Under the pieces are notes generated by a model. The model was not told the DNA's origin. It did no database searches and worked only from the letters and a program-made list of their open reading frames with translations. From Marisediminitalea aggregata (GTDB lineage: Bacteria > Pseudomonadota > Gammaproteobacteria > Enterobacterales > Alteromonadaceae), in assembly GCF_900129565.1 (NCBI RefSeq), contig NZ_FQWD01000006.1, positions 62,001-126,000 on the forward strand: a DNA stretch of 64,000 nt, written 5' to 3'. Position numbers and translations under genes: made by a program. This document shows, in pieces, positions 27,793 to 35,465 of this stretch; the stretch's first letter is position 1, and every line of letters starts with the position of its first letter.

Positions 27793-28713
27793 ATGTTGTC
27801 ACGTGTCGCAAATCACATTTATTGGATGGAACGGTACTTGGAGCGAGCAGAAAACACTGCGCGCCTGATTCAGGTAAATACGCACCTGTTATTGGACTTA
27901 CCCCGTGATGTTACCCTGGGCTGGGAACCAATAATCGACATGTTATCGTTTCGGGATACCTTTTATGAAAACTACAAAGAGGCCGACGAACGCAGCGTCA
28001 TCAAATTCATGGTAACGGATACTGCAAACCCAGGCTCTATTATTAATTGCCTAGCGTTTGCCCGGGAAAATGCCCGGATTATTCGTGAAATTATTCCGTC
28101 AGAAGCCTGGGAGCACATTAATAACCTGCACCTAACCGCAAAAGCTGACGGGCAAAGTGTACTAACCAGACGTCACCGCTTTGATTGCCTGAATAAAATC
28201 ATTGTTGCTAATCAGACAATAACAGGGCTATTGGGTGGCACCATGTTACGTGGTGAAGGCTACGCGTTTTTGCGTTTGGGTAGACATTTGGAACGCGCAG
28301 ACATGACATCCAGGATCATAGATGTGCGCTCGGCGTCCTTGCTGCCTGATTTGTCTCCTGAGCATTCCGCTTTCGAAAATATTCAGTGGATGGGCGTGTT
28401 AAAGTCTCTAACGGCTTATCAGATGTATCGCCAGGAAATGCGGATCAGAATTAACCGCTCTGATGTACTGGAATTTTTGTTAACCAATGAACAATTTCCT
28501 CGCTCTCTCATTCATGGCCTTAAGCAAATGGGCAAATGTTTAAAAGAGCTGCCGAAGTCAGACGAGATTGAAAAACAGGTTGATGCATTAGCAGACGAAT
28601 TGTCTAAATTGGATACGCATGAGTTAATGCAAAGCCGTTTACACGAAGTGATTGATGACATTCAACAGGGACTGCTGAACATTCACAAAGCGGTAAATGC
28701 TCAGTACTTTTAA
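27793..28713 (+). CDS. Alpha-E domain protein (DUF403)
   Basis: 306 residues, nearly all helical. MLSRVANHIYWMERYLERAENTARLIQVN at the start and FLRLGRHLERADMTSRIIDVRS in the middle are the two repeated R-x-x-E-R-A-[ED] signatures of the alpha-E family. The family's role is unknown; it nearly always accompanies the circularly permuted ATP-grasp protein, here two bases downstream in the same operon. A transglutaminase-like gene, often third in such operons, is absent: a strong terminator follows at once. Confidence 0.9.
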   Translation: MLSRVANHIYWMERYLERAENTARLIQVNTHLLLDLPRDVTLGWEPIIDMLSFRDTFYENYKEADERSVIKFMVTDTANPGSIINCLAFARENARIIREIIPSEAWEHINNLHLTAKADGQSVLTRRHRFDCLNKIIVANQTITGLLGGTMLRGEGYAFLRLGRHLERADMTSRIIDVRSASLLPDLSPEHSAFENIQWMGVLKSLTAYQMYRQEMRIRINRSDVLEFLLTNEQFPRSLIHGLKQMGKCLKELPKSDEIEKQVDALADELSKLDTHELMQSRLHEVIDDIQQGLLNIHKAVNAQYF

Positions 28714-28738
28714 TTTACCTTAACTTAATCTCTCAACT

Positions 28739-28773
28739 AAAAAGCCGTGACGCATTTGCATCACGGCTTTTTT
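28739..28773 (+). terminator. Terminator after the alpha-E gene
   Basis: AAAAGCCGTGA (28740-28750) pairs perfectly with TCACGGCTTTT (28761-28771), ten-base loop, T run following. It ends the ATP-grasp/alpha-E operon. Confidence 0.9.
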
Positions 28774-28809
28774 ATGCTTAAAACTTTATTTAAAGTAAAA
28801 ACAACAATC

Positions 28810-28824
28810 TAGACGACCAGTCTA
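28810..28824. promoter_or_regulatory. AcuR operator, distal copy
   Basis: TAGACGACCAGTCTA is an inverted repeat (TAGAC-N5-GTCTA), the same sequence as the proximal site apart from one base of the spacer. It lies 32 bases (about three helical turns) upstream of the proximal copy, centre to centre, so two dimers could bind on the same DNA face. Confidence 0.75.
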
Positions 28825-28833
28825 AAATAAACA

Positions 28834-28860
28834 TTGATTTATAGACGACCGGTCTATAAT
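28834..28860 (+). promoter_or_regulatory. acuR promoter with embedded proximal operator
   Basis: A perfect 7+7 inverted repeat, TATAGACGACCGGTCTATA (28840-28858), overlaps a consensus -10 TATAAT (28855-28860) and fills the spacer after TTGATT (28834-28839; spacer 15 bases). A repressor bound here would occlude RNA polymerase, giving autoregulated acuR-acuI. Confidence 0.75.
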
Positions 28861-28893
28861 AATAAGTGAAAACTTACTAAAACACAGAAATTC

Positions 28894-29547
28894 ATGAATA
28901 CAGCTAAGCGGGGCAGGCCGCCAAAACAACCCAGAAACTTTGAAGATACAAAACAGGCATTGTTACTTGCTGGTATGGCTATTCTGACCGAGCGCGGTTT
29001 CAACACCGTCGGTATCGATGTCATTTTAAAACGGGTAGGCGTCCCCAAAGGGTCGTTTTATCACTATTTTAAAAACAAAGATGATTTCGGCCTACAGGTT
29101 ATTCAGTACTACGACCAGTATTTTTGCGCCAAGCTACGACGCTGTTTTAATAGCGAACCAGAAATGCCTTTAATGGGCCTGAAACGGTTTGTTGATGAAG
29201 CGGTGGACGGTATGCAGAAGTACCGGTTTACCCGCGGCTGTCTGATAGGCAATTTTGGTCAGGAAATGCCTATCTTGTCCGAGACATTTAAGCAACCACT
29301 GACGGATTGTTTGCAACATTGGACGGAGTTATTAGCTGCAAACCTGAGACAGGCGCAATCTATCGGACAAATCAACAACTCGATTGATTGTGATGCGCAG
29401 GCTGAATATTTTTGGATTGGCTGGGAAGGTGCCATATTGAGTGCAAAAGTCATGCAGTCCGCATTGCCCATGCACAAATTTGCTAACGGCTTCTTTGCTC
29501 AGCTAACGTCACCAAACATGCCCATCAATACACCCTACAAATCCTAA
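28894..29547 (+). CDS. acuR: TetR-family repressor, AcuR-like
   Basis: 217 residues. N-terminal TetR helix-turn-helix: LTERGFNTVGIDVILKRVGVPKGSFYHYFKNKDDFGLQVI. The ligand domain carries FTRGCLIGNFGQEM and AEYFWIGWEGAILSAKV, very close to what I recall of Rhodobacter AcuR, the repressor relieved by acrylate. The gene lies 12 bases before acuI, the enzyme AcuR controls elsewhere, and two palindromic operators lie upstream. NemR is a related alternative, but the acuI linkage favours AcuR. Confidence 0.88.
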   Translation: MNTAKRGRPPKQPRNFEDTKQALLLAGMAILTERGFNTVGIDVILKRVGVPKGSFYHYFKNKDDFGLQVIQYYDQYFCAKLRRCFNSEPEMPLMGLKRFVDEAVDGMQKYRFTRGCLIGNFGQEMPILSETFKQPLTDCLQHWTELLAANLRQAQSIGQINNSIDCDAQAEYFWIGWEGAILSAKVMQSALPMHKFANGFFAQLTSPNMPINTPYKS

Positions 29548-29559
29548 ACAGGAGGCATT

Positions 29560-30543
29560 ATGTTTAACGCAATTTACATTACAAAAGATGACAAGGGATA
29601 CCAAGCCGACATTCAGGCCTTGGATACTTCCGCGCTGCCAGATGAAGATGTGGTGATCGATGTTGAATACAGTACGCTGAACTATAAAGATGCACTGGCG
29701 GTTACTGGCAAAAGCCCGGTAGTGCGGACCTTTCCAATGGTAGCAGGTATCGACCTAGCTGGTACGGTGTCATCAAGCCGCTCACCTCGATTTAAAGCTG
29801 GTGACAAAGTGTTGGTAAATGGATGGGGTCTTGGCGAGCAATATTGGGGCGGACTTGCACAAAAAGCCGCTATCAATGCAGATTTCGTTCAGGCGCTGCC
29901 AGAAACTATTAGTGCATATCATGCCATGAATGTTGGCACAGCCGGCTATACCGCAATGTTGTGTGTAATGGCACTTGAATCACAAAACATTACGCCGGAC
30001 AAAGGAGAGATCTTAGTCACTGGCGCAAATGGCGGTGTTGGTACGACAGCCATCGCTATCTTAGCGAAGCTCGGCTACACCGTGGTCGCTTCTACAGGCA
30101 GACTAGAGCAAGCCGACGCACTCAAAGCCTTAGGGGCTTCAGAAGTTATCGACAGAGCACAACTGAGCGAACCCGGCCGACCATTGGCCAAAGAACGCTG
30201 GGCTGGTGTTGTTGATTCAGTTGGCAGCCATACATTAGCCAACGCTTGTGCGGCTACCATGTCAGAAGGCGCAGTCGCTGCATGTGGGTTAGCTCAGGGC
30301 ATGGACTTCCCGGCTACCGTTGCGCCCTTCATTTTACGAGGTGTAAAGTTATTGGGTATCAACAGTGTTACACAACCACTGGAAGTACGTGAGAAAGCTT
30401 GGTCAAGAATAGCGACTGACCTACCACCAGAAAGCCTGGCAAGTATTACCAAAAACGTCGGACTGGCAGAAGCGTTAGCCATTGCGCCAGAATTTCTGTC
30501 TGGGCAAGTGCAGGGCAGAGTAGTGGTAGATGTAAATAAGTAG
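29560..30543 (+). CDS. acuI: Acryloyl-CoA reductase (NADPH) AcuI/YhdH
   Basis: 327 residues, a zinc-independent medium-chain reductase (E. coli YhdH is 324). YSTLNYKDALAVTGKSPVVRTFPMVAGIDLAGTV near the N-terminus and the NADPH loop ITGANGGVGTTAIAILAKLGY (first base pair of residues read VT) with following VVASTG identify the family. AcuI reduces acryloyl-CoA to propionyl-CoA, protecting cells from acrylate made during DMSP breakdown. A strong AGGAGG site precedes the ATG, and it is co-transcribed with acuR. No DMSP lyase gene is in the window, so acrylate may come from outside or be made by genes elsewhere. Confidence 0.92.
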   Translation: MFNAIYITKDDKGYQADIQALDTSALPDEDVVIDVEYSTLNYKDALAVTGKSPVVRTFPMVAGIDLAGTVSSSRSPRFKAGDKVLVNGWGLGEQYWGGLAQKAAINADFVQALPETISAYHAMNVGTAGYTAMLCVMALESQNITPDKGEILVTGANGGVGTTAIAILAKLGYTVVASTGRLEQADALKALGASEVIDRAQLSEPGRPLAKERWAGVVDSVGSHTLANACAATMSEGAVAACGLAQGMDFPATVAPFILRGVKLLGINSVTQPLEVREKAWSRIATDLPPESLASITKNVGLAEALAIAPEFLSGQVQGRVVVDVNK

Positions 30544-31018
30544 TCTCTTGTTAATGCAATTTTGCATTAGTCGTGGTGTCTGTTGGCTTGCAATAACGAT
30601 TGCCAGCTAGCAGGCATCTATCTTACCTGGCAACTAAGATTTTGCTCCATAATGTAAGTCACGAAGCGTAACGCATAACCATTCTTGCACCCAAACCTTC
30701 ACACTAACAAACAGATTTTCTCTTTATAGTCATCAACTTAAATCAAGTGCGGCACTACAAAGGCAAAAAACGCCATCAGGCACTTAATTCTGCTGATTCA
30801 TCAAAGTGTTTACGATAGTCACTTTTATTTTTAATTCATCGTCGATACTGGCACTGCCTCAGACAATGAACTTGCCCATTTATGTACATAACTAGCCTAT
30901 GACGTATAACGGGAAGTTAGGGGGAAATCCCTATGGGGAACCAACGAAAAAAATGAGAACTTACAAATTACTGGCCAGGTAGTTGGTTCTGTATATATCC
31001 ATTTGTAGGCTAAGCATT

Positions 31019-31135
31019 ATGAAAACGTTCCTCAAAGCGAGCTTTTGGTTTTTAGTATTAATTCCCGCAACGATTGTTACGTTGTCTTTGTTCACTGTAG
31101 CGTTAGTCTTTAAACCGTTTTTACACGACGAATGA
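31019..31135 (+). CDS. Possible 38-residue single-span membrane peptide
   Basis: ATG at 31019 opens a 38-codon frame. The product starts with a basic residue-containing MKTFLKASF, followed by a continuous hydrophobic stretch of about 22 residues (FWFLVLIPATIVTLSLFTVALVF) with proline, and ends KPFLHDE. The hydrophobic composition is like bacterial small membrane proteins. The ribosome site is weak (TAGG at 31006-31009) and there is no family assignment, so it may be chance. Confidence 0.25.
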   Translation: MKTFLKASFWFLVLIPATIVTLSLFTVALVFKPFLHDE

Positions 31136-31362
31136 ATAAATAAATTTTTCAGCGATATGGGGTATAAGTCACGTAAAAAACAGTTTAAATGCATAATTTA
31201 ACATAATATTTAATTACCAATTGACTCTACGAGTTAACTGATGGGCAAGTAGCAACTAAGTTACCGGTGCCTCAGTTTAGTTACGAATAAACTTTGAGTC
31301 TCTAAAGCCACATTTGCGTTAGGTTTAACTCATATTCGAATCAGAAAGGATCAAAGATCTGA

Positions 31363-31396
31363 TACAACAAAAAAGTAGTCGCTTTTCCTTGTTGTA
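31363..31396. repeat. Interrupted stem-loop in the gene-poor region
   Basis: TACAACAAAAAAG (31363-31375) pairs with CTTTT (31382-31386) and TTGTTGTA (31389-31396), with a two-base CC bulge and loop TAGTCG. It is a 13-bp stem without a flanking T run. It could be a transcript end or part of a small RNA; nothing else supports either. Confidence 0.4.
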
Positions 31397-31996
31397 AATT
31401 TAAGCCCTCTATATGTCATCCACAAATTGTGACTGCATTCATAAACATCTGCATTATCCAGCGTTCAAACAGATTGGCTGAAAGAGAAAGAGGCCTTTCA
31501 ATTAGCCCATCATTTTTCACCATAACCAAACTGTACTCAAACAACATCAACATTCTCAACAATAAACATAGGCACAACCAACAGATACGAAGGTAAAAGA
31601 ACAATTGTCACTGTGATAGGCACAAAACATATGTGCCGCATTACAGCGTTCCGGATACAACATTGAAACCGCATAAACAAACAGGTATCAATACATTTTG
31701 TTGAAGTTGTAGACCGGAAGAAGCCCACACGAAAGTAGCAATTTAAATGAAGCACGCAGATTCTCGATTACTGATGTAAAAGGCCAGAAAAGCTAAATAA
31801 AAGGCCCCTACACACTCAAATACTTAATTGCGCATAATGTATATTATGTTAAATGATGTACTTTGGTGCCATAATGCAAGTACTACTCCACATCAATAAA
31901 ATTACAGAGTCTTCAATTAGTTACGTATATCTTCTTTTTGTATTCAGAAACCTGAGGTGTTAGCTTTAACCAGGTTTGAAATGCTAAGGACAACAT

Positions 31997-32944
31997 ATGG
32001 CTTCTGTTAATGCCAACCAATGGAAACCTTCCAAACTGCTTACAGCTATTCTCGCTCTTTTTCTAAACGCGTTTGCGTTTTTGTATGTGAATAAAGCCAG
32101 ATGGTTTTGGGTTTACGTTATTGTGACCTTAATTGTTGCAATAGCATCTATGGCGCATTATGAGAACTCGCTATTACAATCGCTTGCTCAGAATGGCTTT
32201 TTGTCTATTGCCTTAGCATTGATTTGTATCGTTCATTCTGTGTATCTCGCTCATTACTATGCCGATGAACAACGCAAATGGTTCGCACGTTGGTATGCGG
32301 TAATACTTATTGTGATTGGTGTTTTTGGATTAATCGGTTTCGTACGCTTGTACGTTGTAGCACCATTTCAGATACCATCTTCGGCTATGCTACCCACGCT
32401 AACACCGGGTTCACATGTACTAGTGAGCAAATCTGGATTCGCCAATAAAACACTATTCACTAATGAAATTTATCAGACCGAGCCTTCTGTTATGCCTTAC
32501 AGAGGCGACGTCATTGTTTTTCGCTATCCGCTGGAAAGAGATATTTTATACATCAAACGAGTTATCGGCTTGCCCGGTGAAACTATTCGTTATGAAAACA
32601 AACAGGTCTCTGTAAAACCTCGTTGTCTGCCTGAGGCTGAATCCTGTGCTGAATTTAAAGCGTTGGATCTTATCGCATTGCCAGAACACACGTTGAGTAG
32701 TTCACCTTTATTGATATTTCAGGAAGACTTAGGTTCACGTCAACACAACATTGCAATCAACATGCAGCGCGAGATCCCTGCTCACTTTTATTTTAATCAA
32801 CTAGGTACGCCCAATACTGAGTGGAAAGTACCAGCTAATCATTACTTCGTTATGGGTGATAGCCGGGATAATAGTCGTGACAGTCGGTTTTGGGGATTCG
32901 TTCCGGAACAGGATATTGTTGGTCGGGTAATTTACAGCTGGTAA
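31997..32944 (+). CDS. Signal peptidase I homologue (S26) with Ala at the nucleophile position
   Basis: 315 residues. Three or four N-terminal membrane helices (about 13-32, 36-52, 66-84, 99-119) precede an S26 domain: FQIPSSAMLPTL (126-134 region), RGDVIVFRYP, the general-base lysine YIKRVIGLPGE (K187) and MGDSRDNSRDSRFWGFVP. In LepB the nucleophile is the second Ser of PSGSM; here the sequence is PSSAM, codons TCT TCG GCT ATG, so that position is Ala130, with Ser129 beside it. It may be a modified or inactive peptidase, or use the neighbouring Ser. It is a lone gene, not in the lepA-lepB-rnc context. Confidence 0.85.
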   Translation: MASVNANQWKPSKLLTAILALFLNAFAFLYVNKARWFWVYVIVTLIVAIASMAHYENSLLQSLAQNGFLSIALALICIVHSVYLAHYYADEQRKWFARWYAVILIVIGVFGLIGFVRLYVVAPFQIPSSAMLPTLTPGSHVLVSKSGFANKTLFTNEIYQTEPSVMPYRGDVIVFRYPLERDILYIKRVIGLPGETIRYENKQVSVKPRCLPEAESCAEFKALDLIALPEHTLSSSPLLIFQEDLGSRQHNIAINMQREIPAHFYFNQLGTPNTEWKVPANHYFVMGDSRDNSRDSRFWGFVPEQDIVGRVIYSW

Positions 32945-33246
32945 CTATTGGCGTTAGTCACTGCATACGCGTGTGCATTGTTGGTGCGTTTCAATGCGAT
33001 TTATGCGCTACTTTAGTTCAATATGTGTTTTTGCTACACTATCATTCGCTAATAACACGCTGTTTTTTATGAATATTTATGCCTTGGCACTAAAGATGCT
33101 GCTGGGTTGTTTGCATAAGTAATTTACAAATTTAAATCGGATAAAGGCGTCCTGCATGGCTAAGCAATTAGCCAGCACGGGCGCCTTTTGCTTTTTTTAC
33201 ACCTGACACAATTTATTGATGTTCAATCCATTATGAGGAACAAGCT
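32945..33246. other. Intergenic region before cyanase
   Basis: 302 bases without a gene. It holds a long stem-loop (33143-33188, listed separately) and a cynS ribosome site (GAGGAA at 33235-33240). No CynR- or NtcA-type palindrome was evident. Confidence 0.5.
33143..33197 (+). terminator. Long stem-loop with GCAA tetraloop and T tract
   Basis: AAAGGCG (33143-33149) pairs with CGCCTTT (33182-33188); inner segments CC, TGC and GGCTAA/TTAGCC extend it to about 20 paired bases with small bulges, closed by GCAA (33164-33167), a GNRA tetraloop. TTTTGCTTTTTTT follows. It best fits a terminator of a transcript from upstream, although its position about 55 bases before cynS also allows an attenuator. 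Confidence 0.65.
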
Positions 33247-33696
33247 ATGATCACTGATCGCACGCAAGTAACGGCAATGATTCAATCTGCCAAAGTGAAG
33301 AAAGGCGTAAAATGGGCCCATGTTGCTGACCTGATTGGTCAGTCTAAAGAATGGAGTACAGCAGCGTGTCTTGGTCAAATGGCCATGACTAAAGAACAAG
33401 CTGAAAAAGTGGGCGATTTATTTGAATTAAGTGACGAAGCCGTAGCATGGCTACAAATCGCTCCGTACAAAGGCTCTCTGCCTACTGCGGTGCCGACTGA
33501 TCCATTAATTTATCGCTGGTACGAATTGGTTAATGTTTATGGCACAACATTAAAAGAACTTATTCACGAAGAGTTCGGCGACGGCATCATGAGTGCCATT
33601 GATTTTTCAATGGACCTTCAGCGCGAGCCTGATCCAAAAGGTGACAGGGTGAGTGTTGTCATGTCAGGTAAGTTTTTACCCTATAAAACGTATTAA
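33247..33696 (+). CDS. cynS: Cyanate hydratase (cyanase)
   Basis: 149 residues (E. coli 156). The N-terminal helical domain (KGVKWAHVADLIGQSKEW) and the unique C-terminal domain (IYRWYELVNVYGTTLKELIHEEFGDGIMSAIDF) are those of CynS; the catalytic Arg and Glu of YRWYE and Ser of GIMSAI are in place. It converts cyanate and bicarbonate to ammonia and CO2. No carbonic anhydrase (cynT), cyanate transporter or cynR is adjacent, so it stands alone here. Confidence 0.95.
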   Translation: MITDRTQVTAMIQSAKVKKGVKWAHVADLIGQSKEWSTAACLGQMAMTKEQAEKVGDLFELSDEAVAWLQIAPYKGSLPTAVPTDPLIYRWYELVNVYGTTLKELIHEEFGDGIMSAIDFSMDLQREPDPKGDRVSVVMSGKFLPYKTY

Positions 33697-33707
33697 ACGT
33701 CTTTATT

Positions 33708-33734
33708 CCCGGGTATTCGCATTTAATACCCGGG
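33708..33734 (+). terminator. Hairpin after cynS
   Basis: A perfect ten-base stem CCCGGGTATT (33708-33717) / AATACCCGGG (33725-33734), loop CGCATTT. The downstream sequence (CACTTTAACTCC) has no T tract, so it may be a processing or stability hairpin. Confidence 0.55.
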
Positions 33735-33872
33735 CACTTTAACTCCCCCTCCCCTCATATTCAAAACTTGGAACGCCCTATCTTTTTTCAGTCATTACAA
33801 CCAGGTTATTCGGTGTTGAATCAAATCGATGTTATACTTTGAACGTGCTTGAATTATGGATATTGGCACCTC

Positions 33873-35417
33873 ATGCCCGCTATTAACAGTTATCACGTAT
33901 TGTCACTCTTATTTAAGATATGTATCAGCTTACTCGTTGGATTGGCTGTGCATTTTAGTGCCACAAAATACCTGGAGTATGATTTTGAATCTGTTATTCA
34001 TGCTGAGATTCATAGTACCTTCGAAGAAATTGCCCAAATAACCGGTGAACTGGATTCAGTTTTTCAATCACTGCATGCGCTCAACGTCTCAGAATGTGAC
34101 GAAGACTTGTTATTAGCCATGCGTCAGCATCTATTTAGCGCTTTATATATTAAAGATCTGGGATACGTCCAGGGCGACTATATGCTCTGCTCAACCGGTG
34201 TTGGCATATTTAAAGATCCCGTTTATGTTGATATTGCCGATTATCAGGGCCCTAAAGGTTCGGAAATTTGGGTAGACCGTGGTATCGAGCTATTCGACCA
34301 ACAGGTCAAGGCCATGATAATTCGCAACGGGAATTTCAATGCAGTAATAACTGAACAACAGTTCAATAGTTTAATTAGCATTCCCGTGCAATGGCGGATC
34401 ATGTATCACTATCAGGGCGAACATGTGCATGTTGCCGGACACAAAAGCCTGCCGGTACCGGTTACTGCGCAGCACAAGGTCGACGATGCGTTTTTCTATC
34501 AGACTGACTGTAGTGATGTTGTACCTTATTGCGTAGGAACACTCACACCGCGTAGCTATTTTGAGGAATATAATCAACGTCTGCTAGTTTTGTGGTTAAT
34601 TATTGCAATATTAACCGCTGTCCTGACGTTTGGTGGGCTGTTGATAGCCAGTAGATTCAGGCGTTCTAAAAAGTCCAGAGTGTTACGCGGGCTAAAAACC
34701 AAGCAGTTTTACTGTGAATATCAACCCATCGTGTCACTGAGTTCCGGTCATGTCATTGGCTGTGAAGTCCTGGCACGATTTAAAGACAATACCGGCCCAA
34801 TCTTTCCTGACGAATTCATCCCCGTTATTCAAGACAGTAATAAAACATGGGAATTTTCTGTTCAAATCATGAATCGCGTTTATAGCGATTTATCTCCTGA
34901 GTGTGAAGCACTCGAATCCTTTAAGGTCAACATTAACTTCTTTGCCCGTGACATTGATAACGGCCGTGTACTTGCAATTAAAGCTCACCCTTTAAACACA
35001 CTGAAGAATATTAACCTGGTCGTCGAAGTGACTGAAAGTGAGCAACTGGCGAGCTCCTCCAGCAAGAATACGCTTAATTCGTTAACCGAATCCGGCTTTC
35101 AGGTCGCCATTGATGACTTTGGTACCGGGTATTCAAATTTAGGGCAATTACGCCAGTTTACCTGTCATACGCTCAAGATTGATCGTAGTTTTGTAAGCGA
35201 AATGGAAGGTGGCTCTATTCGTTCTTCATTGATTCCCCATGTGGTCGATATTGCAAAGAATATCAATGTGAATATCGTTGCCGAAGGTATTGAAAATGAT
35301 AAGCAACGAATGGCACTGCTCGATGCTGGCATTGCATTTGGCCAAGGCTATCATTTTGGGAAACCGATGTCGTTAAACAAGTTGATTTCTCAACTTAAGT
35401 CAGACAAGCCACAGTAA
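33873..35417 (+). CDS. CSS-motif/EAL cyclic-di-GMP phosphodiesterase
   Basis: 514 residues from ATG 33873 (a TTG at 33849 would add eight). An N-terminal membrane helix (about 9-28), a periplasmic sensor domain of CSS type with conserved cysteines (SECDEDLL, MLCSTGVG), a second helix (about 233-256, LLVLWLIIAILTAVLTFG), then a cytoplasmic EAL domain. Catalytic motifs are present: EVLARF (EVL in place of EAL), KVNINF, VVEVTESE, IDDFGTGYSN, LKIDRSFV, VAEGIEND and QGYHFGKP. It probably hydrolyses c-di-GMP; CSS domains elsewhere sense periplasmic redox state. Transcribed alone, so no partner is indicated. Confidence 0.88.
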   Translation: MPAINSYHVLSLLFKICISLLVGLAVHFSATKYLEYDFESVIHAEIHSTFEEIAQITGELDSVFQSLHALNVSECDEDLLLAMRQHLFSALYIKDLGYVQGDYMLCSTGVGIFKDPVYVDIADYQGPKGSEIWVDRGIELFDQQVKAMIIRNGNFNAVITEQQFNSLISIPVQWRIMYHYQGEHVHVAGHKSLPVPVTAQHKVDDAFFYQTDCSDVVPYCVGTLTPRSYFEEYNQRLLVLWLIIAILTAVLTFGGLLIASRFRRSKKSRVLRGLKTKQFYCEYQPIVSLSSGHVIGCEVLARFKDNTGPIFPDEFIPVIQDSNKTWEFSVQIMNRVYSDLSPECEALESFKVNINFFARDIDNGRVLAIKAHPLNTLKNINLVVEVTESEQLASSSSKNTLNSLTESGFQVAIDDFGTGYSNLGQLRQFTCHTLKIDRSFVSEMEGGSIRSSLIPHVVDIAKNINVNIVAEGIENDKQRMALLDAGIAFGQGYHFGKPMSLNKLISQLKSDKPQ

Positions 35418-35465
35418 ATAGTGGTAATATAACCATCTCATTTTGTTAGTTCATTTCCTGCTCGA

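Larger units (their letters stand above)
30544..31996. other. 1.45-kb region with no convincing gene
   Basis: AT-rich and lacking any ORF with recognisable protein character; minus-strand frames at 30961-31194, 31416-31604 and 31537-31755 have no ribosome sites or family resemblance. It contains a small hairpin after acuI (TAATGCAA/TTGCATTA, 30552-30569), a motif shared with the 38.4-kb intergenic region (30668-30686), a 38-codon membrane-type ORF (31019-31135) and a 13-bp interrupted stem-loop (31363-31396). It may be decayed sequence or hold small RNAs. Confidence 0.5.

Noticed and set aside
30629..30653. TGGCA...TTGC resembling a sigma-54 promoter
   Set aside because: The GG-to-GC spacing is 13 bases rather than the required 10.
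31416..31755. Two minus-strand ORFs of 62 and 72 codons in the gene-poor region
   Set aside because: No ribosome binding site, biased composition (many Cys, Met and Phe from AT-rich DNA) and no family resemblance.
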